Shown one piece after another: positions 20,916 to 30,154 of a stretch of DNA of 64,000 bases. Origin of the DNA: an uncultured Comamonadaceae bacterium (GTDB lineage Bacteria; Pseudomonadota; Gammaproteobacteria; Burkholderiales; Burkholderiaceae); contig CAMLSD010000003.1 in the NCBI GenBank assembly GCA_946482595.1, forward strand, positions 1-64,000, given 5' to 3'. The stretch's first letter is position 1. Each line of letters starts with the position of its first letter. A model generated the notes under the pieces. That model made no database searches and was not told the DNA's origin. It saw only the letters and a list, made by a program, of their open reading frames with translations. Both the position numbers and the translations under genes were made by a program.

Positions 20916-21334
20916 GTGGGTTCCGGTCTCTGGACTTGCGTGGCAGGAATGGGCACACCAGGGTACCCGTGGCCGCACGATTATGGGTCGCGGGCCCTCC
21001 GGAAAAAAGACTTGACGCGGTGTAACACCAAGAACTAGGGGGGGTCAGAACCCGCATGCGTGGGGCCTGCGCTGCATGATGGCCTGCGTCCGCCTCCAGC
21101 GGTGTGGGGCGGCTGCCAGAGTATGACCAGGGCGCAAGCAGGGGCAGGGTGATGCGCTTGTGACGCCTTGACGACGGCGGCGCAGACCGGCCGTGCGGCA
21201 GGGGGGTGACCTAGGGGGTGACCCTGATCCCTAACCCTTGGGGTGGCGGCATGATGGGCGCGCTCCTAGACTGCCCCCAAGTCAGCAAGCCGGCGCATGG
21301 TGCGAACGGCAGCGACGAAGAAGAAGGTTCAGAC
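20916..21334. promoter_or_regulatory. Divergent T6SS promoter region
   Basis: This 419-base gene-free stretch separates tssJ (-) from tssA (+). On the - strand, CATAAT at 20985-20980 is a good -10 box with only a weak T-rich -35 region, which suggests an activator-dependent promoter. Two related motifs, CTAGGGGGGGTCAG at 21035 and CTAGGGGGTGACC at 21212, lie at about -118 and -124 from the two start codons. The second lies in a 10-bp direct repeat (GGGGGTGACC at 21202 and 21214). Roles are inferred from position only. No sigma-54 site is convincing. Confidence 0.5.
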
Positions 21335-22366
21335 GTGATCGACATCGAAGCCCTGCTGGCCCCGGTCTCCGAAGACGCCCCCTGCGGAGTCGACCTCGAG
21401 TACGACGCCCAGTTCATGGCGCTGGAGCAGGCGGCCCGCGGCAAGCCCGAGCAGCAGTTCGGCGACACCGTGGTGGCGGCCGAGGAGCCCGACTGGCGCG
21501 ATGTCGTCGATGCCTGCGTGGGGCTGTTCTCCCGCACCAAGGACCTGCGCGTGGCGGCCTACCTGGCGCGTGGCCTGGGTGCCACCCAGGGGCCGGCCGG
21601 CATGGGGCAGGGGCTGCAGCTGATTGCCGGCCTGTGCGAGCGTTACTGGGATCAGGTCTTCCCCCAGCTCGACCCGGACGACGGCAACGACCCGATCATG
21701 CGGATGAACGCGCTGGCAGCGCTGGCGCACCCGGAGGCGGGGGTACGCGAGCTGCGCGAGGCGATCTGCGTGCGCACCCGCTCCGGCGGTTTCACCGTGC
21801 GCCAGATCGAATACCTGGTGGGTGCAGCCGAAGCGCCGGCGGGGCAGGCGGCGCCGTCCGAGGCCGAAGTCATGGCGGCACTGCGCGAGGCGGCCACCGC
21901 CGACCCGGGCTTCCTGGCTGGACTGAAAAACGGCAGCACCCAGGCCAACGCCCTGCAGAACCTGCTGAACGAGCGGGTGGGGTCGGACCAGGCGGTCGAT
22001 TTCCGGCCTTTGCGCCTGATCCTCAATGCCGTGGGCAAGCTGGCTGACCGCATGGCGGCCGAGATGGGGGTGGCCGCGGGGGATGCCGGTGGCGCCGACG
22101 GCCAGGCCGAGGGCGGCGGTGCCGAAACCGGGGCACCCGGCACCGTAAGGGTGCAGGTGGCCGGGGAACTGCGCTCCCGCGAGGACGTCCTTCGCACGCT
22201 GGAGCGCATCGTGGAATACCTCGAACGCAACGAGCCGAGCAATCCCGCTCCTTTGTTGTTGCGCCGCGCGCAGAAATTGATGACCATGAACTTCCTCGAA
22301 ATCATCGAGGACATGGCGCCCGATGGGCTGCACACGGTTCGCGGCGTGGCCGGTATTCGCGAATGA
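21335..22366 (+). CDS. tssA: T6SS protein TssA (ImpA family)
   Basis: Coordinates sheath/tube growth and caps the baseplate or distal end. With GTG 21335 the product has 343 residues and starts (M)IDIEALLAPVSEDAPCG, the typical short-TssA/ImpA N-terminus, followed by the ImpA_N segment DWRDVVDACVGLFSRTKDLR. An AAGAAGG ribosome site lies about seven bases before the GTG. The open frame extends upstream to 21218, but that part is unlike TssA and crosses the proposed operator. It is the first gene of the + strand operon, 115 bases before tssB. Confidence 0.93.
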   Translation: MIDIEALLAPVSEDAPCGVDLEYDAQFMALEQAARGKPEQQFGDTVVAAEEPDWRDVVDACVGLFSRTKDLRVAAYLARGLGATQGPAGMGQGLQLIAGLCERYWDQVFPQLDPDDGNDPIMRMNALAALAHPEAGVRELREAICVRTRSGGFTVRQIEYLVGAAEAPAGQAAPSEAEVMAALREAATADPGFLAGLKNGSTQANALQNLLNERVGSDQAVDFRPLRLILNAVGKLADRMAAEMGVAAGDAGGADGQAEGGGAETGAPGTVRVQVAGELRSREDVLRTLERIVEYLERNEPSNPAPLLLRRAQKLMTMNFLEIIEDMAPDGLHTVRGVAGIRE

Positions 22367-22481
22367 GTGCTGCACAGCGCCGCCGTGCCAGAGCAGTTCC
22401 AAGCACCCAGACCTCAACTTTCCGTTGATCCAGGCCGAGACCGCCCGACACCTGGATTCTTGCCAACCGTAGGAGAAGACC

Positions 22482-22994
22482 ATGGCCACCAGCAGCCAGA
22501 AATTCATTGCCAGAAACCGCGCGCCACGCGTGCAGATCGAGTACGACGTCGAGTTGTACGGAGCCGAGAAGAAGGTTCAGCTGCCGTTCGTGATGGGCGT
22601 GCTGGCGGATCTCTCCGGCAAGCCGGCCGAGCCGCTGGCACCCGTGGCGGACCGCAAGTTCCTCGAGATCGACGTCGACAACTTCGACTCCCGCATGAAG
22701 TCGATGAAGCCGCGCGTGGCGTTCCAGGTGCCTAACACCCTCACCGGTGAAGGCAACCTGAGCGTGGACATCACCTTCGAGAACATGGACGACTTCTCGC
22801 CGGCGGCCATCGCCCGCAAGGTCGACTCCCTCAGCAAGCTGCTGGAAGCCCGCCAGCAACTGGCCAACCTGGTGACCTACATGGACGGCAAGACCGGTGC
22901 CGAAGAGCTGATCGCCAAGGTCCTGAAGGACCCGGCGCTGATGCAGTCGCTGGCTTCCGCGAAGAAGCCGGCCGAAGAGGGCGGCGCGTCCTGA
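22482..22994 (+). CDS. tssB: T6SS contractile sheath small subunit TssB
   Basis: Forms the contractile sheath with TssC. The 170 residues begin MATSSQKFIARNRAPRVQIE and contain LPFVMGVLADLSG and the conserved segment FLEIDVDNFDSRMKSMKPR. An AGGAGAAG ribosome site precedes the ATG. tssC starts 31 bases after the stop, as in nearly all T6SS loci, which fits a 1:1 sheath stoichiometry. Confidence 0.98.
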   Translation: MATSSQKFIARNRAPRVQIEYDVELYGAEKKVQLPFVMGVLADLSGKPAEPLAPVADRKFLEIDVDNFDSRMKSMKPRVAFQVPNTLTGEGNLSVDITFENMDDFSPAAIARKVDSLSKLLEARQQLANLVTYMDGKTGAEELIAKVLKDPALMQSLASAKKPAEEGGAS

Positions 22995-23025
22995 TCCGCA
23001 CCAACGAGTCATCCAGGAGAACTCA

Positions 23026-24516
23026 ATGGCAGAGACCCAACAACAAAGTCAGCTCGAAGGCGTGACCTTCGAGGGCAACGAACTCGCTTCCTTGCTGCAG
23101 AAGGAATTCAAGCCCAAGACCGACGAAGCCAAGTCTGCGGTCGAGCAGGCGGTGGCCACGCTGGCCCAGCAGGCGCTGTCGCAGACCCAGCTGATCGGCC
23201 ATGACGTCGTCAAGACGATCGAGGCGATGGTGGCCGCGATCGACCGCAAGCTGTCGGAGCAGATCAACCAGATCCTGCACCACGCCGACTTCCAGAAGCT
23301 CGAGGGTGCCTGGCGCGGTCTGCACTACATGGTGAACAACACCGAGACCGACGAGCATCTGAAGATCCGCGTCATGAACATCTCCAAGCAGGAGCTGGGC
23401 AAGACACTGAAGCGCTACAAGGGCACGGCCTGGGATCAGAGCCCGATCTTCAAGCGCGTCTACGAAGAAGAATACGGTCAGTTCGGTGGCGAGCCTTTCG
23501 GCTGCATGGTGGGCGACTACCACTTCGACCACAGCCCGCCGGACGTCGAGCTGCTGACCGAGATGAGCAAGGTCTGCGCCGCAGCCCACATGCCGTTCAT
23601 CTCCGGTGCGTCGCCGACCACCATGCAGATGGAGACCTGGCAGGAGCTGGCCAATCCGCGCGATCTGACCAAGATCTTCTCGACCCCCGAATATGCCGCA
23701 TGGCGTTCGCTGCGCGAGTCGGACGACGCCCGCTACATCGGCCTGGCCATGCCGCGCTTCCTGTCGCGCCTGCCCTACGGCTCGCGCACCAACCCGGTCG
23801 AGGAATTCGACTTCGAGGAAGACACCGGCGCGGCCGACCACCACAAGTACACCTGGGCCAACGCCGCCTATGCGATGGCCACGAACATCAACCGTTCGTT
23901 CAAGGAGTACGGCTGGTGCTCGCGCATCCGCGGCATCGAGTCCGGCGGTGCGGTCGAAGGCCTGCCGGCCCACACCTTCCCGACCGACGACGGTGGGGTG
24001 GACATGAAGTGCCCGACCGAGATCGCGATCTCCGACCGCCGCGAGGCCGAACTCGCCAAGAACGGCTTCATGCCGCTGGTGCACCGCAAGAACAGCGACT
24101 TCGCAGCCTTCATCGGCGCGCAGTCCCTGCAGAAGCCGTTCGAGTACGACGACCCCGACGCCACGGCGAATGCCAACCTGGCCGCGCGGCTGCCGTACCT
24201 GTTTGCCTGCTGCCGCTTCGCGCACTACCTGAAGTGCATCGTGCGCGACAAGGTCGGTTCGTTCAAGGAGCGCTCCGACATGCAGATCTGGCTGCAGAAC
24301 TGGATCCTGCAGTACGTCGACGGCGATCCGGCGCACTCGTCCGAATCGACCAAGGCCCGCAAGCCGCTGGCTGCAGCCGAGGTCATCGTCGAGGAAGTGG
24401 AAGGCAACCCGGGGTACTACACCTCGAAGTTCTTCCTGCGTCCTCATTACCAACTCGAGGGCCTGACGGTCTCGCTGCGCCTGGTGTCGAAGCTGCCTTC
24501 GGCCAAGGCGGCCTGA
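23026..24516 (+). CDS. tssC: T6SS contractile sheath large subunit TssC
   Basis: Large sheath subunit and the part that ClpV recycles after contraction. The 496 residues match the family. Conserved segments include HHADFQKLEGAWRGLHYMV near residue 85, GEPFGCMVGDYHFDHSP near 160 and a C-terminal FFLRPHYQLEGLTVSLRLV. An AGGAGA ribosome site lies before the ATG. A 14-bp palindrome (24545-24558, with GCGGCCGC at its centre) stands between the stop and hcp. Confidence 0.98.
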   Translation: MAETQQQSQLEGVTFEGNELASLLQKEFKPKTDEAKSAVEQAVATLAQQALSQTQLIGHDVVKTIEAMVAAIDRKLSEQINQILHHADFQKLEGAWRGLHYMVNNTETDEHLKIRVMNISKQELGKTLKRYKGTAWDQSPIFKRVYEEEYGQFGGEPFGCMVGDYHFDHSPPDVELLTEMSKVCAAAHMPFISGASPTTMQMETWQELANPRDLTKIFSTPEYAAWRSLRESDDARYIGLAMPRFLSRLPYGSRTNPVEEFDFEEDTGAADHHKYTWANAAYAMATNINRSFKEYGWCSRIRGIESGGAVEGLPAHTFPTDDGGVDMKCPTEIAISDRREAELAKNGFMPLVHRKNSDFAAFIGAQSLQKPFEYDDPDATANANLAARLPYLFACCRFAHYLKCIVRDKVGSFKERSDMQIWLQNWILQYVDGDPAHSSESTKARKPLAAAEVIVEEVEGNPGYYTSKFFLRPHYQLEGLTVSLRLVSKLPSAKAA

Positions 24517-24641
24517 GCGAGACACGGCCAGCCTTCTTTTTTGCATAGCGGCCGCTATCCGGGACTTCCGCACGCAGTCGAGTCCCGGTTCAACTGAAGT
24601 ACCCACTGCTTGTTTTTCACGACCCACTGAAAGGAAAGATC

Positions 24642-25124
24642 ATGGCTGTAGACATTTTCATCAAGATCGGCGACATCGAAGGCGAATCGACCGACAAGAC
24701 CCACGCCGGCAAGATCGACGTGCTGGCCTGGAGCTGGGGCATGTCCCAGTCGGGCACCACCCACATGGGCGGTGGCGGCGGCGCCGGCAAGGTCAACGTG
24801 CAGGACCTGTCCTTCACGAAGTACATCGACTCGGCCTCCAACGCGCTGATGCTCGCCTGCTGCAACGGCAAGCACTATCCGGAAGCCACCCTGATCGTCC
24901 GCAAGGCCGGCGGCACCCCCGTCGAGTACGTGGTGATCAAGATGGAAGAAGTGATGGTCACCAGCGTGTCCACCGGCGGCAGCGGCGGCGAGGATCGCCT
25001 GACGGAAAACGTCACCCTGAACTTCGCCAAGTTCACCTACAAGTACCAGCCGCAGGACGAAAAGGGCGCCAAGAAGGGCGGCACCAAGGACGCGGTGTGG
25101 GACATCGCCGGCAACAGCGAGTGA
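24642..25124 (+). CDS. hcp: T6SS tube protein Hcp
   Basis: Hexameric inner-tube protein that is secreted with its cargo. The 160 residues start MAVDIFIKIGDIEGEST and contain WSWGMSQSGTTHMGGGGGAG and VSTGGSGGEDRLTENVTLNF. From memory these are very similar to P. aeruginosa Hcp1 of HSI-I. GAAAGGA lies before the ATG. The 125-base gap after tssC and a strong ribosome site suggest that hcp may be expressed more than its neighbours. Confidence 0.98.
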   Translation: MAVDIFIKIGDIEGESTDKTHAGKIDVLAWSWGMSQSGTTHMGGGGGAGKVNVQDLSFTKYIDSASNALMLACCNGKHYPEATLIVRKAGGTPVEYVVIKMEEVMVTSVSTGGSGGEDRLTENVTLNFAKFTYKYQPQDEKGAKKGGTKDAVWDIAGNSE

Positions 25125-25279
25125 GTCTTGCCATGACCCGGTCCCGGCCGGCAGCCGGCTGGCCTTCTGGCTGGCGCTGCCGACCCGGATCACCGGTGTC
25201 GCGCGACGGGCTGGCGCGGACTGCCTCGTGCGGTCGCGCCGGGTCCGGCGCAAATCAAGGGTGATGCCAGGAGGAGCCT

Positions 25280-25753
25280 ATGAGTCAAGCTGACATGTTC
25301 CTGAAGATCGAGGGCACCCGTTCCGGCGTCATCAAGGGCGAAGCGAACGACAAGGTGCACCCCGAGGCCATCGACATCTCCGGCTGGCGCTGGGGAATGC
25401 GCTCGGCCAGTGCGATGGGTGGTGCCGGAGCGGCGGCCAAGACGTCGATCGAATCCCTGCACGTCTTCAAGGAGGTCGATGCGGCATCGACGCCGATGAT
25501 GTCGGTGATGCGTGCCAACGAACTGCTGAAGAAGGTGACGCTCCATGTGCGCAAGGCCGGTGGCCTGCCGGTGGACTTCATGATCGTCACGCTCGAGAAC
25601 GCGCGCATCACGTCGTACGACCTGTCGACGGCCGACGCGACGCTGCACGAGCAATGGATCTTCTCGTTCCAGAAGATCACGGTCGAATACGTGGCCCAGG
25701 ACGAAAAGGGCCAGAAGAAGGGCAACATGAGCTTCACGGCGGAGGTCGTCTGA
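25280..25753 (+). CDS. Second, divergent Hcp-family protein
   Basis: A 157-residue paralogue of Hcp, starting MSQADMFLKIEGTRSGVIKG and keeping ISGWRWGMR, LHVRKAGG and the C-terminal FSFQKITVEYVAQDEKG. It lacks the Gly-rich loop and the SSVSTGGSGGEDRLTEN-type segment of the first Hcp. Duplicate hcp genes can supply tubes with different cargo preference, or the second may be a tube-start or adaptor protein; the sequence does not decide. An AGGAGG ribosome site lies before the ATG, and tagJ follows two bases after the stop. Confidence 0.9.
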   Translation: MSQADMFLKIEGTRSGVIKGEANDKVHPEAIDISGWRWGMRSASAMGGAGAAAKTSIESLHVFKEVDAASTPMMSVMRANELLKKVTLHVRKAGGLPVDFMIVTLENARITSYDLSTADATLHEQWIFSFQKITVEYVAQDEKGQKKGNMSFTAEVV

Positions 25754-25755
25754 CC

Positions 25756-26625
25756 ATGGCAACTCCCACAGCGGAAGAACACCTGCGTGCCGGGGACCCG
25801 GTGCAGGCCCTCAAGGCCCTTCAGGACGACATCCGGGCCAAGCCTGCCGATGCCAAGAAACGCATTTTCCTGTTCCAGCTGCTGTGTGTGCTGGGGCAAT
25901 GGGACCGCGCGCTGAACCAGCTCAACGTCTCGGCCGAACTCGACCCGATGGCCCTGGCGATGGCCCAGACCTACCGCGAGGCCATCAAGTGCGAGACGCT
26001 GCGCGAGCAGGTGTTCGCCGGGCGCAAGGTGCCGATGCTGTTCGGTGAACCGGAGCCCTGGATGGCCCTGTTGATCGAGGCCCTGCTGCGCGAAGGGCAG
26101 GGCGAGGCCGCCCAGGCCCGTGCACTGCGCGACCAGGCCTTCGAGCAGGCCCCCACCAGTGCGGGCACCCTGGGCGACCAGCCGTTCGAGTGGATGGCCG
26201 ACGCCGACATGCGGCTGGGCCCGGTGCTCGAGGTCATCATCAACGGCAATTACTACTGGGTGCCGTTCTCCCGGCTGGCCAAGCTCGAGATCGAGGCGCC
26301 GGAAGACCTGCGTGACGCGGTCTGGATGCCGGTGCATCTGCAGTTCGTCAACGGTGGCGAGACCGTGGGCCTGGTGCCCACCCGCTACCCCGGTTCGCAC
26401 AAGAGCGACGACGGCCTGCTCGCCCTGGCGCGCAAGACGGCCTGGGACGAGCCGCTCGAAGGCTTCTACACCGGCCTGGGGCAGCGCGTGTTCACGACCG
26501 ACACCGGTGACGTCTCGCTGATGGACGTGCGCACCGTGACCTGGAACACCGAGGCCGGCGCCGAGCCGGACGCCGGTGCACCCGACGCGCCCGATGCGGC
26601 GGCGGGTGAGTCGACGGATCACTGA
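25756..26625 (+). CDS. tagJ: T6SS accessory protein TagJ (ImpE family)
   Basis: TagJ/HsiE1 binds TssB in P. aeruginosa and may help ClpV-mediated sheath recycling. The 289 residues have the ImpE arrangement: an N-terminal helical, TPR-like part (AEEHLRAGDPVQALKALQDD) and a C-terminal beta-rich part with YYWVPFSRLAKLEIEAP. The ATG at 25756 lies two bases after the preceding stop, and the coding frame before it is only overlap with the hcp-like gene. tssE starts two bases after its stop. Its presence supports the HSI-I-like clade. Confidence 0.92.
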   Translation: MATPTAEEHLRAGDPVQALKALQDDIRAKPADAKKRIFLFQLLCVLGQWDRALNQLNVSAELDPMALAMAQTYREAIKCETLREQVFAGRKVPMLFGEPEPWMALLIEALLREGQGEAAQARALRDQAFEQAPTSAGTLGDQPFEWMADADMRLGPVLEVIINGNYYWVPFSRLAKLEIEAPEDLRDAVWMPVHLQFVNGGETVGLVPTRYPGSHKSDDGLLALARKTAWDEPLEGFYTGLGQRVFTTDTGDVSLMDVRTVTWNTEAGAEPDAGAPDAPDAAAGESTDH

Positions 26626-26627
26626 CC

Positions 26628-27131
26628 GTGGCCGCGCTGACGCCGCAGGAGCGCCTGCAACCTGCCTTGCTGGACCGGCTCATCGACAACGAGCCGAACA
26701 AGACGGCCGAGGCGCGCGAATTGCGCGTGCTGGGCAAGGTGCAGTTGCGCGAGGCGGTGCTGCGCGACCTCGCCTGGCTGTTCAACACCAGCAAGCTGTC
26801 AGGAGAGATCGACTGGGCTGCGCACCCCCATGCGGCCCGGTCCGTCATCAACTACGGTCTGCCCACGCTGTCCGGCGAGACAGCGTCGACGCTGGACGTC
26901 ATCGGACTCGAAGCCGACGTCAAGCGGGCCATTCTCGATTTCGAGCCGCGCATCATGGCCTCCACGTTGAAGGTCGAGGCGCTGGTGTCCGACCTCTCGA
27001 TGGACCACCACAACGTGGTGAGCCTGCGCATCTCGGGCAACCTGTGGGCCCAGCCGGTGCCCTTCGAGCTGCTGCTGCGCACTGAAGTCGACCTGGAGAC
27101 CGGCCAGGTCGAGATCCAGGAAATCAACTGA
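26628..27131 (+). CDS. tssE: T6SS baseplate protein TssE
   Basis: Homologue of phage T4 gp25, part of the baseplate wedge that starts sheath assembly. The 167 residues start at GTG 26628 with (M)AALTPQERLQPALLDRLID. The gp25 core is RSVINYGLPTLSG, then VKRAILDFEPRI. The GTG start lies two bases after the tagJ stop, which fits translational coupling. tssF follows after 35 bases. Confidence 0.95.
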   Translation: MAALTPQERLQPALLDRLIDNEPNKTAEARELRVLGKVQLREAVLRDLAWLFNTSKLSGEIDWAAHPHAARSVINYGLPTLSGETASTLDVIGLEADVKRAILDFEPRIMASTLKVEALVSDLSMDHHNVVSLRISGNLWAQPVPFELLLRTEVDLETGQVEIQEIN

Positions 27132-27166
27132 ACCTCAAACAACCGAGCTTGTCCTGACCCGAGCGC

Positions 27167-29041
27167 ATGGATCCCCGCCTTCTTCGCTACTACAACCAGG
27201 AACTCCAGCACTTGCGGGAGATGGGGGCTGAGTTTGCCTCGCAGTTTCCGAAGATCGCGGCCCGGCTCGGCATGGACGGCATCGAGGTCGCCGACCCCTA
27301 TGTCGAGCGCCTGCTCGAGGGGTTTGCCTTCCTTGCGTCGCGGGTGCAGCTGAAGATCGACGCGGAGTTTCCGCGTTTCACGCAGCGGCTGCTGGAAATC
27401 ATCTACCCGAACTACCTGGCGCCCACACCGGCCATGTTGATGGCGCAGATCCGCCCCGACCTGAACGACGGCAACCTGGCACGCGGGTTCAAGATTGCGC
27501 GGGGCAGCACGATGCGCAGCCAGCTGGGCAAGGGCGATGAGACCCCCTGCCAGTTTCGCACCGGGCATGAGGTCACCCTGTGGCCGGTCGAGATCGCCTC
27601 GGCCAGCTATTTTTCGTATGCCCCCGACCTGCCGCTGGCCCAGTTGCCGATCGGGCGGCGCATCAAGGGCGGCGTGCGGTTGAAGCTGCGCTCGACGGCC
27701 GGGCTGAACTTCGACCAGATCGACCTGGACGTGCTGCGTGTGCAGCTCACCGGCGGCGACGAGATTGCCTACCGCCTGTACGAGGCCCTGCTGGCCAGCG
27801 CCGCCGGCGTCATGGTGGTGCCGCCGGCCCGCCCGATCGAGTGGCACGACTTCTTGCCGGCCAGTTCGGTGATGCCCGTGGGGTTCGAGGATGCCGAGGC
27901 ACTGCTGCCGGTGGGCCTGCGCAACTTCCAGGGCTACCGGTTGCTGCAGGAGTACTTTGCATTTCCGCACCGTTTCCTGTCGGTGGACATCGGCGGCCTG
28001 TCGCGCGCGCTCAAGCGTCACGCCGGCAATGAGATCGAAGTGGTGGTGCTGCTCGAACGTGGCGACCCCGGCCTGGAAACGGTGGTCGACGCCACCAACT
28101 TCGCGCTGAACTGCACGCCGGCGATCAACCTCTTCGAGCGACGCTGCGACCGCATCCACATCAGTGACGTGAGCCACGACTACCACGTGGTGGTCGATCG
28201 CACGAAACCGATGGACTTCGAGATCTTCGATCTCACGTCGGTCACCGGATTCGGTTCGGGCGCCGACAGCGAACACAAGTTCGAACCCTTCTATGCGGCC
28301 TTCCATACCGAAGGTGTTGCGCATTCGGCCTACTACAGCCTGCAGCGTGAACCGCGCCTGCTGTCGACCGAGCAGAAGCGGCGCGGCGCACGGTCCACCT
28401 ATGTCGGCAGCGAGGTCTACATCTCGCTGGTCGATTCGCGCGAGGCGCCGTTCAATCACGAACTGCGTCAACTGGCCGTCACCGCCACCTGCACCAACCG
28501 CGACCTGCCGCTGCACATGCCGATGGGAGCAGCGCGCACCGATCTCGTGCTCGACATGGCCGCGCCCGTCGAGTCGATCCGGGTGATCAAGGGGCCGTCG
28601 CGCCCTTTCTCGACGCTGCGCGAAGGCGGCGTGAGCTGGAAGTTCATCAATCAGTTGTCCCTGAACTACCTCTCGCTGATCGACACCGATGCCCGCGAGG
28701 GCGCAGCCGCGATGCGCGAGATCCTCACGCTGTATGCACACAGCGCTGATGCAGGGCTCGTCAAGCAGGTCGAAGGCCTGCGCTCGATGCGCACGCGACC
28801 GACCGTCAGGCGCTTCCCGGTGCCGGGCCCGATCACCTTCGGGCGAGGGCTCGAGATCGAGCTTGAGGTCGACGACTTTGCTTTCCAGGGCGGCAGTGCC
28901 TTCCTGTTCGGTTCGGTCCTGGCGCGCTTTCTGCAGCGCTATGCGTCGATCAACTCGTTCACCGAAACCGTGCTGCGATCAGCCAGCCGCGGCGAGGTCA
29001 TGCGATGGGTGCCCAAGTGCGGAACGCGCGCCATCCTGTGA
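27167..29041 (+). CDS. tssF: T6SS baseplate protein TssF
   Basis: Baseplate wedge protein that works as a TssF2-TssG complex around VgrG. The 624 residues start MDPRLLRYYNQELQHLREMG, the signature N-terminus of the family, followed by [18 protein letters not shown] and FPRFTQRLLEIIYPNYLAP. It overlaps tssG by 37 bases, an unusually long but plausible overlap that couples the two partners. Confidence 0.97.
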   Translation: MDPRLLRYYNQELQHLREMGAEFASQFPKIAARLGMDGIEVADPYVERLLEGFAFLASRVQLKIDAEFPRFTQRLLEIIYPNYLAPTPAMLMAQIRPDLNDGNLARGFKIARGSTMRSQLGKGDETPCQFRTGHEVTLWPVEIASASYFSYAPDLPLAQLPIGRRIKGGVRLKLRSTAGLNFDQIDLDVLRVQLTGGDEIAYRLYEALLASAAGVMVVPPARPIEWHDFLPASSVMPVGFEDAEALLPVGLRNFQGYRLLQEYFAFPHRFLSVDIGGLSRALKRHAGNEIEVVVLLERGDPGLETVVDATNFALNCTPAINLFERRCDRIHISDVSHDYHVVVDRTKPMDFEIFDLTSVTGFGSGADSEHKFEPFYAAFHTEGVAHSAYYSLQREPRLLSTEQKRRGARSTYVGSEVYISLVDSREAPFNHELRQLAVTATCTNRDLPLHMPMGAARTDLVLDMAAPVESIRVIKGPSRPFSTLREGGVSWKFINQLSLNYLSLIDTDAREGAAAMREILTLYAHSADAGLVKQVEGLRSMRTRPTVRRFPVPGPITFGRGLEIELEVDDFAFQGGSAFLFGSVLARFLQRYASINSFTETVLRSASRGEVMRWVPKCGTRAIL

Positions 29042-30117
29042 CGGCGCCCACGGCGCTGTGGCAGGCGCTGTCGGCTGAGCCGTTCCGGCACGACTTCTTC
29101 TGGGCGATGCGCCGCATCGAGTGCCACTACATCGACCGCCCCCGTCTGGGGACGGCGCTGCGGCCACATGACGAGCCGATCCGCCTCGGCCAGGAGCCGA
29201 CGCTCGACTTTGCACCTGCGTCGCTGTCGGGCTTCCACTACGGAACGGAAGGCCGGCCGCCACGCATGGAGGTGCGATTTTTCGGCCTGTTCGGACCGAA
29301 CGGCCCGCTGCCCATCCACCTGACGGACTTCGCTCGCGAGCGGGTCCTGCACCACGGGGACCGCAGCTTCGCACGGTTCGCCGACGTCTTCCATCACCGT
29401 CTGTTGCTGCTGTTCTATCGTGCCTGGGCACAGGCCCAGCCCACGGTGGCACTGGACCGTCCGACCGAGGACCGGTTCGCGGCCTATGTCGGTTCGACCA
29501 TGGGCATCGGTGCGCCGGTCTTCAATCGGCGCGATGCCCTGCCGGACCATGCCAAGCTGTACTTTTCAGGTCTGTTCGGCCGGCAGGTGCGCAATGCTGA
29601 TGGCCTGGAGGGGGTGGTGCGCGGTTACTTCCGCCTGCCCGGGCGGGTGGAGCAGTTCGTCGGCCACTGGCTGAACCTGCCGACCGACCAGCGCACACGC
29701 CTGCAGAAAGAGCCCACGCCGGGCGCCCAGCTGGGCATCGGCGCGGTGCTGGGCCGGCGGGTCTGGGATCGGCAGCACCGCTTTCGCATCCACATCGGTC
29801 CGCTGCGCGTGGCCGACTACCTGCGCTTCCTGCCGGACGGCGATGCGCTCGACCGTCTGGTGGCCATCGTGCGCCAGTACATCGGTTTCGAACTCGACTG
29901 GGATCTGCGGCTCACGCTGGTCCCCGAGGACGTGCCGCGCGCCCGGCTCGGGCGAGGGCACACGCGTCTGGGCTGGACCTCCTGGATGGGGGGCAAGCCG
30001 GCCGAGGCGGCCGCGCGGCGCACCGCGGAGCTGATCCTCGAGCCCGAGATGATCCTGAAGACCCGGCGCATGGAAGCGCCGGACGCCGATCCGGCGCTGG
30101 CCAGCGCCTACGCATGA
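29005..30117 (+). CDS. tssG: T6SS baseplate protein TssG
   Basis: Partner of TssF in the baseplate. The 370 residues contain the early family motif FRHDFFWAMRRIECHY, the central FFGLFGPNGPLP and the C-terminal LGWTSWMGG. The ATG at 29005 is inside the end of tssF in another frame. Later starts would remove conserved residues only after about position 25, so the exact start is open by a few codons. clpV follows after 37 bases. Confidence 0.95.
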   Translation: MGAQVRNARHPVTAPTALWQALSAEPFRHDFFWAMRRIECHYIDRPRLGTALRPHDEPIRLGQEPTLDFAPASLSGFHYGTEGRPPRMEVRFFGLFGPNGPLPIHLTDFARERVLHHGDRSFARFADVFHHRLLLLFYRAWAQAQPTVALDRPTEDRFAAYVGSTMGIGAPVFNRRDALPDHAKLYFSGLFGRQVRNADGLEGVVRGYFRLPGRVEQFVGHWLNLPTDQRTRLQKEPTPGAQLGIGAVLGRRVWDRQHRFRIHIGPLRVADYLRFLPDGDALDRLVAIVRQYIGFELDWDLRLTLVPEDVPRARLGRGHTRLGWTSWMGGKPAEAAARRTAELILEPEMILKTRRMEAPDADPALASAYA

Positions 30118-30154
30118 ATTCCAACACGCTCACAGAACAGCAGGAGAGCCGCAA

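Noticed and set aside
20940..20960. A GG/GC-spaced stretch resembling a sigma-54 promoter before tssJ
   Set aside because: TGGCAGGAATGGGCAC lacks the TTGC part at the required spacing, and no sigma-54 activator gene is nearby.
24545..24558. 14-bp palindrome between tssC and hcp
   Set aside because: Too short for a stable terminator and no T-tract follows; it is most likely chance in GC-rich DNA, though a weak operator cannot be excluded.
23023..24627. A 534-codon open frame opposite tssC, with similar ones at 9789-11831, 26852-28741 and 41339-43351
   Set aside because: Each lies wholly opposite well-conserved genes, and the products lack any family features.
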